Below, one piece after another: positions 19,187 to 30,640 of a DNA stretch of 33,278 nt. The translations under genes were made by a program, and so were the position numbers. Numbering within the stretch: the first letter of the stretch is position 1; every line of letters begins with the position of its first letter. The stretch is from assembly GCA_001275005.1 (NCBI GenBank), contig JWZX01002339.1, positions 1 through 33,278 of the forward strand, in the 5' to 3' direction. This stretch comes from Chrysochromulina tobinii (taxonomy: Eukaryota > Haptophyta > Prymnesiales > Chrysochromulinaceae). The notes under the pieces were generated by a model. That model ran no database searches. It was not told the origin of the DNA and saw only the letters and a program-made list of their open reading frames with translations.

Positions 19187-22100
19187 ATGGTGCGTGTCCG
19201 AGGGGGTGGCTGCGCCGCTAGCAAGCCTGGCGCACAAGCCGAGCCCTTCATTCAGGACCTGGATGGCCCTTCGCTGGGCAATGGCTCACGCGTAAGAGTC
19301 AAGCAGAGCGTCTCGGTGCCAGCATATGGCTGGGGCCGCGTCAAGCATGGCATGGTGGGGGTCGTCACCGAAATCGACTCCGATGGCGACCTGAAGGTGA
19401 GCTTTCCAGGCATCATTGCAGGATGGAATTGCAGGCCTTCTGACATGGAGGTCGTTGGAGGTCGAGATCTTTTACTACAGGATCGCACGGAAGAAGCGGG
19501 CGGCCTCGTCAAGGCGACCGTGGGAGAGTACGTCGTGAGCGGCGCGGGCGGCCGCCGCGCGAGAACCGTCAACGGCACCTACAGCTACACTCGGCAGCAC
19601 AACGGCGCGGCGCTGTACACAAAAGAGGGCGGGATCGCGATCATCTACTATGGTGGGGGCAGTTTGGGTGGCTCATAAACGACGAGGACGATACGGAAGG
19701 CTGGTACTACTCGAAAGAGGGCTCGAGAGGCTCTGTGCCATGTGGCAAGTGGACAAAGGACGGATACGATGGCAGTGACGTGTTGCCATGCCCCACCGTG
19801 GCCAGAGTGGGTGACGAGAGCGATGAGGGGGGGCGCCCGCAGGTGGGTGCCACAGTGCTTGTGCTCAGCGCATCTGACTCGTCGACGCGCCCTTACGTGG
19901 GCCAGACAGGCAGACTACTCGAAGATGACGATTCGGGTCGCCCGTTCAAGGCGGAGTTCGATGACGGCAATGCGTGGTGGTTCAAGGAGGGTGAGCTCCA
20001 AAAGGTTGGCTCGCTGCTGCAATCGGCGCATAGGCAAACGCCTTGGAGTGGCTCCGTGAAATGCCATGGATGTGAGATGTTCGGCCCGTCGTCGCAGACG
20101 GGCCCGGGGGGCTGTGCGCACTGCGGGCTGTGCAGCGTGTGCTGTGCCAAGGCGCCTTGGCGCGCACTGTGCCCCAAGGCGCCCACGATGTTATCCCCGG
20201 AGCTTCCCGGCAGCAGCACGCTGTGCGTGGGTGCGCGCGTGCGCGTCAAGCGGAGCGTGTCGAATCCAACCTACGGCTGGGGCGGCGTCACCCATGGCAA
20301 GGTGGGGATCGTCAAACGCATCGATCCGGACGGCGACCTGAAGGTTGAGTTTCCCGACCACTCCGGTTGGACAGGCAAAAGCTCCGAGATGGAGGTGGTC
20401 ACCACCAGCACGATGGAGTTCCTGATGTGCATCCATGTATCGGGCGACAGAGGGGCCAACTGTTCGGGCACGTATAATCTCATCCCAGGCCAACTGCGTA
20501 ATGGAGGGCCATGCTACACGCGCGAGGGTGGTGCCGGAGCCATCTACTATGATGGTGCGTACTGGAAGATTTGCCAGGCAGGCACTGGCGCAGCAGAGAA
20601 TGGCTGGAACTTTTCACAGTCTGGCTTGTGCACTGCGGTGCCTTTGGGCAGCTGGGACGCTAGCAAGCGGAAAATAAGTGAGGTCGCTGGCGAATATTCG
20701 AGCCTCACCCTCGAGGATGGGACACTCGGCCGTGGATGGGACTTCGTCACTGAGAATACAGCACCCGAAGACGTGAAGGTTGCCGAACCAGTGCCCGAGA
20801 CGACCGAAACCGCGCCTACGGAAGTTGTGGAGCCGGCGGCCAAAGCGGCGACGGAGGAGGCGGCTGAGGCAAATAGCTCTTCGAAGATCTTCGAGATGGG
20901 CACCTCCGTGATGAGCGCAATTGTGCTGGCCTTCACGCCGCGTGGGTCCGTGTGGCCCAATGAGTTGGAGGGCGGGGACGACACCAACCTCGACGACATC
21001 GACGACGATGACGACGACGCAGTGCGGCCCACCGTGCCCATGGGTGCACCGCCCGAGATCATTCGCGTCCTCTCGGGACTGGACGACCGGCTCGCCGACG
21101 CGCTCCGCGCCGGCGACATCAAGCTGCTGAGCGTCTCGTGGCTGCGGCGGCTGCGGCGGCTGCGGCGGCAGCGGCGGCAGCCAAACGGGAGGCGGCTGAA
21201 GCGGCGGCAGGAGCTCGAGACGCTGTTCCTCGCATCGGGCAAAAAGTCGCCCTTCCTCTCGGCTGAGGAGGCCGTCGCGCTGCTTCGGCGCGGCAACCGC
21301 GGCGTGGGCGCGCTCACCCACGGCTGGCTGTCACCCGGCGAGTGCGACCCAGACGGCGCGCGCCTGGACATGGTGCTCGCCGCCCTCGAGGAGCACCCGC
21401 AGATCGAGGGCATCTTCTGGGACTATGCCTCGCTCTTCCAGAACCTGCCCGACCGCGATCGCACACCCGACGAGAGTGCCGCCTTCAAGCGCGCGATCAT
21501 GGTCATGGCCGACGTGTACGCCTCCGCCGTCGGCACCACCGTGCTGCAGTCGCGCGAGATCCCGCCCCGTCCGGAGGCATTCGACGGTGCGTTGTGCCTT
21601 TTCGGGCTGAAGGCCACGAAGGGGGAGGCCGCCGTCCGCGAAACGCTCGGCTGCTTTGGTGCCATCGTCGCATTCGAGCATACGCGCAACCCGCCCGTCG
21701 TGCGCTTCGCGTCGCACGAGGCGGCGCTCGCCGCCAAGCGCGCGGGGCCGTGGCCCGAGCTGTGCGACGGCATCGACACGCTGTACAACGAGCGTCCGTA
21801 TGACGAGCGCGGCTGGTGCGTCTTTGAGGATGCCGTGAGCCACGAGCTGCTCGCGCGGGCTGGGCGCGGTGCCGCGCGTGCGGGAGGCGCTCGACGCGCT
21901 TCCGTCCAAGGTGCTCGTGCTGCGCAGCGGCCGCCCCACAGAGCCGTGCGTGGCGCCGATCGGCGAGCTGGCCGATCGTGTCGAGCGGGTCGTCGCCCGC
22001 ATTGCTGGCGCCACCTTCACCGGCAAAGGCGATAAGGACACAGTGCCCGCCCTATACCGTGAGTACGTCACGCGCATCGTCGGTGTGGTGCAGCCTGTGC

Positions 22101-25100
22101 TCGCCCTCGCCGCCGAGGCGGCCGCCGGCTCGCAGGTGGTGCTGGCGCTGCCGCCGATGCCCGCCGACGACGGATTCGCGTCGATGCGCGTGTGGCACCT
22201 TGACTGTCTGCGCGCGCAGCACGCGTACATCCCCGACGCCCTCTCCGGCCAACAGCTCAACACGCTCACGGACTGCGTGCCCATTGGCGTGGAGGGGCAC
22301 GATGCCGACGGCAAGCCGCTCGCCGTGCGCGACGCACGCTCGTTGTGTGCGTGGCTGCACGACCTACGCTCCAGCGCACGCACGTGCGCGCTGCTCACCG
22401 CCGGCCCGGCGGCGGGCAAGACGTGGCTCATGTCGCAGCTCATCATGCACGTGCTGGGGCAAGGCGACGGGCGCGCCGAGGACGACGGGCGCGAGCCGCT
22501 CGTGCCGGTGCTCATGCGCGCCGAGCAGCTCCAGAAGCGGCTCGCCGAGCAAGGGGCAGCCTTCGACGCGGCGAACGACTGGGTCGACGCCCACCTCAAG
22601 CTGACGTGCGCGCCGCCGCACTACGCGATGCTGCGCGCGGCAATGCACAAGCAGCGCGTGCTGCTGCTGCTCGACGGCCTCGACGAGGCGGGCGCCGAAC
22701 GTGTGCGCATCGAGAAGCACGTTGCCGAGGTGCTCGCGCCCAAGGGGTTTGTGATCCTGTGCACCTCGCGCCCGGCCGGCCTGGACGAGGCGGGCTTCGC
22801 CAAGTTTCACAGGCTGACCCTCGCCCCGCTTAGCGACGCGCAGCAAGAGGCCTTCCTCGCCACGCGGCTCGGCGACGAGCGTGCGTCCGCGCTCAAGTCT
22901 TACTTGCGCGACAAGGTGCCGCTCGACACCGGCGGCGACGCCGGCACGAAGCGCCGCGTCACCGCCAACCCCCTCATGCTCTCCATGGTGTGCTCCATTG
23001 CTCAGCTGCGCGTCGGCATCGACATGCCGACTACCACCGCCGAGCTGTACGAGGTGGCGGCCGGCGCGATGCTCAAACGGTCGGGCGTCCCCGTGTCGGA
23101 CGACGCGCGCGCGCTGCTGCAAGCCACCTTCTTCGAGGCGCACGCTGACGAGCAGCGCATCATCACCGAGGCGCACCTTGCCGCCGCAGCCGCGCGCATC
23201 GGCATGCGCATCGGCATGCCCGCCGCCCAGCGCGCGGCCGACGAGCTGCGCACCCTGGTGGCGCGAGACGGGCTGCCGCTCGTGCGCCTTCTCGAGGCGA
23301 AGCCGCTGCAGATGCAGGCCTTCCACCTCTCCTTCCAGGAGTACTATGCGATGCGCGTCATTGGCGAGGGCAGCGTGCAGCTGCCGTCGTTTGCCTGGGG
23401 CGTGTGGTGGATGAACGCCGTTCTTATGGGCGTGCAGGCGGGTGGCGCGGCGTTTGGCAACGCGTTCGTGAAGACGGCGCAGCTGCCGGCGGCGGCCAAA
23501 GCGGCTTCCGTACCAGCCCAGGAGGCGTGGCGGCTGCGCGTGGTCGCCACGCTCGTGCGCAAGGGGCTGCCTGCCGCGTGGCTATCCACGGCGCTCGAGG
23601 CAGCCAAGGGCGTGGCGCGCGAGGCGGCGCGCGAGGCGGGGAAGCTGGCCGCTGCCGAGGCGCTCGTCGTGGGCATGCGCGTTCTCGCCTTCGACGATAT
23701 CTGGCAGCCGGCCGTCGTCGAACGCGTGGAAGGCGACACGGTGGACGTCAAGATTCAGGGGTGGGAGGAGAAGGAGAACTTGCCGCGCACCCAGGCGCTC
23801 GTTGTCGCCTCCGACGGCGCGGGCGCGCTCCTCCGTCTCGCCGCGGGGGCGGGCGACGCGTCGCTCGTCGAGGCGCTGCTCGACGCGGGCGTCAACCCGT
23901 TCGTTGCCGACGAGCGCGCCAACACGCCGCTGCACCGCGCCGCCGCCGCCGGGCACGTTGCCATCTGCCGTGCGCTCCTCGCAAAGGGCGCCGATACGGA
24001 TCAGGAGAACACGCAGAGTCAGTCCGCAGACGAAGCAGCACGGAACGCCAAGCAGCACGCCGTCGTTCGCCTCTTTGACCCCACGCTCTCGGACCGCGAG
24101 TTCACCGACGAGGCGTGCACGCGCACGGTGCGGCTGCGCGCCGCCGCGACGGGGGACGTGTCGACCCTCGCACGCACGCAGGACGCGGGGAGGATCACGG
24201 CGCTCATGGTCGCGTCCCGCCGCAAGCAACACGCGTCCGTCGTCAAGCTACTGGCATCCTCAAACGCCTCCACGCTCAATGCGCTCAATGCGCAGAGCGC
24301 CGAAGGCTGCACCGCGCTCTACCTCGCCGCAGAGGAGGGTGCCGAGACGATCGTGCAACTGCTCCTCAATCGAGGGGCGGATGCGGCTCTCGCCGATTCC
24401 GACGGTAACACTCCACTCGTGCGGGCGAGCGCTTTTGGCCACGATCTCTGCCTTTGCGTCCTGCTCGAGGCAAAGGCTGACCCAAATAAGGCGCGACCCG
24501 ACGGCGGGACCGCCTTGATGGTAGCTGCCCAAAATGGCCACGACCTCTGCCTTCGCGACCTGCTTGAGGCGGGGGCGGTCGTTGACGAAGCCACGGAAGA
24601 CGGTCGGACGGCGCTCATGTTTGCTGCCCAAAGTGGCCACGACCTCTGCCTCCGCGACCTGCTCGAGGCAAAGGCTGACCCAAATAGGACAGACTCAGAC
24701 GGCATGACCGCGTTGCTGTCCGCTGCCCAAGATGGCCACGAGCGCTGCCTTCGCGACCTGCTTGAGGCGGGGGCGGTCGTTGACGAAGCCACGGAAGACG
24801 GTCGGACGGCGCTCATGTCCGCTGCCCAAAATGGTCACGACCTCTGCCTCCGCGACCTGCTCGAGGCAAAGGCGGACCCAAATAAGACAGACTCGGACGG
24901 CATGACCGCCTTAATGTCCGCTGCCCAAGATGGTCACGACCTCTGCCTCCGCGACCTGCTTGAGGCAAAGGCAGACCCAAATAAAGCAGATGACGAGGGG
25001 GTGACCGCTTTGATCAAAGCTACCGAAAATGGTTACGATCTGTGCCTTCGCGTCTTGCTCGAGAATGGAGCAGCAGTTGACGCCGTTGAGAACAAGCAGT

Positions 25101-25842
25101 GGACCGCCCTGATGTTTGCTGCCCAAAATGGTCATGAGCGCTGCCTTCGCGACCTGCTGAAGGCGGGGGCAGCCGTTGACAAAACCGAGGAAGACGGTGC
25201 CACGGCTCTCATGCTCGTGGCCCAAAATGGTGGTCACGATCATATCTCATGTCTTCGCGTCCTGCTCGAGGCAAAATCCAATGTCAATCACTCATCCGAT
25301 GATGGGCAAACCGCTCTGATGGAAGCTGTCTCTAATGGTCATGATCTTGTCGTTCGCGAGCTGCTCAAGGCGGGGGCGGTCGTTGACGAAACCGAGGAAG
25401 ACGGTTGGACGGCGCTCATGTTTGCTGCCCAAAGTGGTCACGACCTCTGCCTCCGCGACCTGCTCGAGGCGGGCGCCGTCGTGAATACTCAACTGCCCGA
25501 CGGCGGGATCGCCTTGATGATCGCCGCCGAAAATGGCCACGAGCGATGCGCTCGCGTCCTGCTGGAAGCGGGCGCCGTCGTGAACGCTCAGGACAGCGAC
25601 GGCGAGACTGCCTTGATGTTTGCTGCCCAAAATGGCCACGACCTCTGCCTTCGCGTCCTGCTTGAGGCAAAGGCCGACCCCAACAAGGCAACGTCCGACG
25701 GCGAGACTGCCTTGATGTTTGCTGCCCAAGAAGGCCACGAGCACTGCGCTCTCGTCCTGCTCGAGGCAGGAGCTGTGGCGAGCGCGCAGAACAACGATGG
25801 CGACGACGACGACGACGGCGGCGGCGGCGGCGGTGACGACGA

Positions 25843-25890
<48 letters not shown>

Positions 25891-25978
25891 CGACGGATCA
25901 CCGCACTCCGCGGCGTCCGACTTATCCGATGACTTTCCAGGTGCAACGAAGAGGTTCCAGCCTTCTACAACGCACTGA
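19187..25978 (+). CDS. STAND receptor-like protein: MIB/HERC2 x2, unnamed module, NACHT, ankyrin repeats (two frameshifts)
   Basis: Three overlapping frames read as one protein of about 2,260 residues if one G is restored in the run at 19655-19659 and one removed from 21857-21859. Domains in order: MIB/HERC2-like (19277-19456, VPAYGWGRVKHGMVGVV); a repeat motif with a Tyr-rich core (IIYYGGG, GWYYSKEG); a small beta-barrel (19840-20007); a Cys cluster (20062-20172); a second MIB/HERC2 (20218-20400); a second Tyr module (AIYYDGAYWKIC). An acidic linker and a basic stretch follow, then a conserved module at about 21255-21990 (ALTHGWLSP, GIFWDYASL, YNERPYDERGWCVFED). NACHT comes next: Walker A AGPAAGKTW (22400-22426), Walker B LLLLDGLDE (22661-22687), then TSRP and NPLMLSMVC. 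A Tudor-like barrel precedes ankyrin repeats and a poly-Asp tail. Known relatives are ATP-switched signalling hubs, often in innate immunity. The first ATG in frame is 19187. It could be a pseudogene. Confidence 0.7.
24305..25798 (+). repeat. Array of 15 tandem ankyrin repeats, 99-base period
   Basis: Fourteen units are exactly 33 codons and one, near 25185, has three extra codons. The core reads TALMFAAQNGHDLCLRDLLEA with small changes. Alternate units end in KADPN or GAVVDE, so the true repeat is often 198 bases. The 74 bases at 24547-24620 recur without change at 24745-24818. More degenerate ankyrin units lie upstream, from about 23818. Confidence 0.9.
25799..25896 (+). repeat. Asp/Gly triplet run at the end of the ankyrin gene
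   Basis: GAC/GAT and GGC triplets encode an almost pure Asp and Gly tail with a final run of about 15 Asp. It is a coding microsatellite that is probably variable in length. Confidence 0.9.
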
Positions 25979-26697
25979 CCTGATCTGCTCAGTCGTGGCC
26001 GCCACAGCTAGTCCAAAATGTGGCATCTGACCAAGCTCGAAAGCGGCCTGTGAGAGTTGCTGGCAGATGCTCGGGAAACGGCCGGCGAGCCTTCCTCGCG
26101 GCTGCAGCACCCAAGGCGCTCTGGCAGCAAGTGCAGAGATGTCACACATGTGCGTGCTCTTTTTTGTACGGTCGTCCCACTGCGATGCCGTCAACGAGCT
26201 TTATACACATGTGCTGACCACTTTGTTGCTCGCTCTGCTTCCCCTTGCGAGCGTCGCGCAGATGATAGAGGAGCTGTTCAGCCTGACATTTCAGATCTTG
26301 TGGTGTTTACCTTGAACAGATGTGCTTTTCGCACGGGCAGCTCCATGTGGCCGCGTCTCGCGTCGGCGTCCACTCGCCCCCTTACGCTTTGCAGTAGCGC
26401 CCAATTCAGAGGGCGAGTTCTGGACCGCCATCGTTGTCTAACTGTCTACAGGCCAAGATCACGTGTTCATGATCTATCAGATCGAGATCCAGCGTCGCGG
26501 CCTCAGATTGTGGAGCGGCACTCGCGCTCGATCGTGCTACCTCCGGCTCGATCGTGCTACCTCCGGCTACAGTATGAATGCAACGTTGAGTTTATCACAG
26601 GTTCTTTTTACCGGTGTGTTTTAGAAATTGGCGTACGTTCACATTCACACCGTTATCGCCGTTTCGCATTCTCGCGGCACACGGCACAAAGGTGCGC
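25979..26697. other. 719-base spacer between the NACHT-ankyrin and Kelch-filamin genes
   Basis: It is less GC-rich than the flanking genes and contains a perfect 20-base tandem duplication, GCTCGATCGTGCTACCTCCG, at 26526-26545 and 26546-26565. An 82-codon ATG frame at 26067-26315 has a hydrophobic stretch (LTTLLLALLPLASVA) but no other support. The sequence near 26600 (TTTATCACAG followed by GT) could be a splice acceptor for an unseen 5' exon of the next gene. Confidence 0.5.
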
Positions 26698-27623
26698 ATG
26701 CCACTCCTCAAAAAGAAGCCCTCGGCGCTGACGACGACGCGCAGTTTGCCGGCGCTGCCAATGCGCGCGCTGCAGCAGGAGGAGCTGGAGCACAAGTTTG
26801 AACTGTACAAGCACTTCGGCCAAAAGGTGCCGGCGGATGATCGGCGCAGGCTGCCCTTGCCGCGGAAGGTGCCCGCGGCCGAAGAGGAGCGCCTCTCGTG
26901 GACGTTGTCGCCCATGATGGCGCGCGACGGCGCTGGGAGCTCGGGCGAGCGGCCACTATCGGCGCGCACCGACGCCACCATGTCCATGCTCGGCGTCGGA
27001 CTCTGCCGGCTCGTGGCGATCGGCGGCCGGGACGCTGAGGGTGAGGTACTGCCCCCGGCGTCGGCGACGCTCGTATGCGATCCGTGGCTGCGCATCTGGT
27101 CGCCGCTGGGGGCACCTTCCACGCTCGGCGTTGAGACGAGCGCCATGTCGTCTCTCTCGGCCAGCCCGATCGGCGCGCGTGCGGCCCATGCGGTGACGGT
27201 CGTCGGCCATGCACGCTCGCTGCTCGTTGTCGCGGGTGGCGAGGACGCGTTGGGCGACTTGCTGGGCGACGTGCACGTGCTCGAGATGCGCGCGCTCGAG
27301 ACGGCCGAGGGCAGTGAGCGTCGTCGTGAGCTCGCGCCCGGCCGGCGCGCCCTGCTCGACACGCTCGTGACCCTACGCGGTCGGCAGCGCGCGATGCGAC
27401 GGAGTCTCGTGAGCATACAGGAGCACGCCTCCCACTGGAAGGCTCTGCTGGTGCTCGAGGAGGAGGCACAACAGGAGCAGCTCCACGAGCAGCACCAGCA
27501 CCAGCACCAGCACCAGCACCAGCACCAGCACCAGCACCAGCACCAGCACCAGCAGCAGCACCAGCACCAGCACCAGCAGCAATTGCCGTCGCAATCACCA
27601 GCGAAGCCATCGCCAGCTAAGGC

Positions 27624-27655
<32 letters not shown>

Positions 27656-29046
27656 CCTCGCCGCACTCCCTGCAGTCGCCCTTGAGCGACGACGCCCTGT
27701 CCCCGACGAGGGAGCTCTCGCCGCTCGAGCGCTTGAAGAATGAGCTCCATGAGATGCGGCGCGAGATGTTCAAGCTCAAGAAGGAGCTCGAGCTCCTCGA
27801 TGCCAAGGCCGACGCCGCGCTCAGCGCGCTCGAGCAGGCCGGCGGGGGCGGTGCCGTTGAGTGGCGATGGCTGAAGGTCGAGATGCCCTTCGAGCCCTCA
27901 GAGGAGGCGTTGGCGGAGTTGGAGAAGAAGTCAGTTCATCTAGGTGCCCCCTCGGCCGGCCTCGAGAAGCTGATCACGATCAGCGGCGGCGGCATCGAGC
28001 GCGGGGTTTCGTTCGTGCCCCGGCGCCATCACACCCTCGCTGCGACCGGTCACGTCTTGTGGAGCTTCGGAGGCGAGATACGATCTCCGCTGGGCAGCCG
28101 GCCGTTGGCGGCGCACAGTACGGCGCGCGCTCCTGAGGCAAGCCCGCCTGCCGTTGGGGTTGGCGGCGTCGGCGCTGGAGCTGCGGGCGCGGGCTCGGCG
28201 ACGAAGGGAAGTGGATCCAAATTAGGAAGTGGATCCCAATCAGGAAGTGGATCCGCCGCCGCCTCGGCTTCCAAATTAGGAACTTGGTGGCATCGCACCG
28301 GCATCATCAGCGGCGCCGAGGCGGCGGCGGAGGAGGAGGGCACCTCGGGAGACGCGAAGGCGTCGGAGGCGTCGGAGGAGGCCTCGTCGAGTGCCTTCCT
28401 CACTTCCGTCCGATCCGAAGGTGCCCTCCCCAATACAAAGGCTGCCGCCGCCGACCCCAGCGCGGACCCCAGCGCCGACTCTGACGCCGTCTTGAGCGCC
28501 GACCTCACCGTGCCGCCATCGTCAGCGCGGCCGAGCCTGCGTAAGCCGCCCAAGAAGGATGACTGGGTGGACCGCGAATCGCCGCAGTACATTGCGGGCG
28601 TGCTGCTCGGGCGCATGGCGAAGATCGAGGCGATGGGCTACCCGGAGGTCATCCAGGCGGCGATGGAGCATGCTGCAGCGCACCCCCCAGTCGAGGAGGA
28701 GGAGGCAGCCGCGGTGGTGGCCCTCATGCGGCACGGGCCGCGCACGCGCTCCCCAATGGGTCTCTCTTTCGCGCTCGAAGAGGCGCTCGCAAACGACGAT
28801 GCGGCGGCGATCCAAAAGGCGGCCGCAGCGATCGCCAAGTACGAGAGGGCGGTGGCGGAGAAGGCGGCGGCGGAGAAGGCCGCCGCAGAAAAGGCGGCGG
28901 CGCAGCAGGCGGCGAAGGAGAAGGCGGAGGCCGAGAGGGCCAAGCTGGAAAAGGCCAGAGCCAACGCGCCGTTGTCAAAGGCAGAGCGCATGAGGCTCGC
29001 GGAGAAGGCCGCCGCGGAGAAGGCCGCCGCGGAGAATGGAGCGGCT

Positions 29047-29080
<34 letters not shown>

Positions 29081-29151
29081 TGCTCGCCACGGAGAAGGCC
29101 GCCACGGAGCTGGACGTGATGGTGTACACGGCACACGTGACAATGGCGCTT

Positions 29152-29188
<37 letters not shown>

Positions 29189-30603
29189 TGAACGAGTTCA
29201 TCCTCACCGACGAGTTCTTGTGTGCCCAGATGGAGCGGCTCGCGTTGCCGGATGATGGCTTCCATCATCGAGACGTAGCGGTCCCGACGGTGCGTCTCGT
29301 CTGGCGGCGGCTGCGGACGCACGGGCGGCCACCGGCGGCGCGCTGCGCCCATGCCATGTGCGTGAGCGGCGCCGTCGCGGGCATCAGTGCGCGGCTGCTC
29401 GTGCACGGCGGCGTGGGGTATGAGGATCTCTCCGACGAGGTTCGGTTGCTGCGGCTCCCGGTGGACGATCGCACTCGCGCACGCATCGTGCTGAGTGACC
29501 TGCACGTGCTCGAGCCGTCGACGGGCACCTGGTCGCAGCCGGAGCTGTGCGGCTGGCCGGCGACGAGACGCGCATTCCACAGCATGCACTCGCTCGATGG
29601 ACGTATCCTTGTGCTCGGCGGGCGCGATGGGGACGGCTCGGGCCGCGCGGTGCCCGACGCCGCGCTCCTCACCCTCACGGGGCGCACGGCGGCGGGCGGC
29701 GATGGCTTCTGGACGCACTGCGGGCTGCCGTGCGGACTGCCCCTCGATCTCGGCCTCGAGCACGCCGAGCGCCGTCCCGAGCGGCTCCCGCCGTTGGTAA
29801 CGACGCCAATGCCGATGCCGATGCAGCTCACCCACGAGGCCCCGATGCGAAATGGGGCCGCGTCGATGGGAACGGTGCCGCCGACGCGCCATGCGCCCGT
29901 GACGGCGCTCGGCTCTCCCGGCCTGCTCGGGCTGTCCCGCTCGCACGCGGCGGCGGCGGTGGTCGAAGGGTGCTTGTTGCTCTTTGGCGGGCTCGACGCG
30001 ACCGAGATTGAATCTCCGACGGCCGAGATGCTCGAGATCGACAGCTTTGCCTGCGCGCTGCTCGGCGTGACGCCTCAGGCGGCGAGTGTGGGGGGCGGCA
30101 CGCCTCTGAGGCTGCACGGCCGCCACTTTGTGCCCACGGAGCGAGCGAGCGCTGCCGTGCGCTTCGCGTGGCCAGATGCGGCCGCGATGCACAGCGGGGG
30201 GGTGCGTCTTCGCGATGTGACGAGGTCGTCTATGATGGTCCCCGCGCGCGTGCTGGCATCCGATGCGCTCGAGGTCGTCTGCCCGAGGCTCGATGGCGCG
30301 ATCGCCGAGGGCGAGGTGCACATCTCCGTCTGCTTCGCCGTGCGTGCCGCCGAGGGCAAGCCGCCGCATGCGCTCGAGACAGCGCCGATTGACTTTTTGC
30401 TGGTTGGTCAGACGGTCGCAGGCACGAGCACGATGAGCGGCAAGGGTGCGAGCGTGGCGGTGGCCGGCGCACGCACCGAGCTGCGCGTCACCGCGTGCAA
30501 CATCAACGGGCTGCGCCGAAAGCGCGGAGGCGACAGCGTCGTGTTGAGCACACGTGAGGAGCCGCAGACGTACGAGGGACGACTCGCAGCAGCAGCAGCC
30601 GCG

Positions 30604-30640
<37 letters not shown>

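Noticed and set aside
19655-21859. Programmed ribosomal frameshifting in the NACHT-ankyrin gene
   Set aside because: The two sites need shifts of opposite sign in plain G runs, and I saw no slippery heptamer or obvious downstream structure. Sequencing error or gene decay is simpler.
21841-21900. A short intron joining the module and NACHT frames
   Set aside because: Dropping one G gives an uninterrupted, sensible sequence on both sides. No GT...AG pair does this without losing residues.
26067-26315. 82-codon ATG frame with a hydrophobic stretch in the 25979-26697 spacer
   Set aside because: It is short, has no recognisable motif or promoter, and its length is not surprising for this composition. 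It may be part of a 5' leader.
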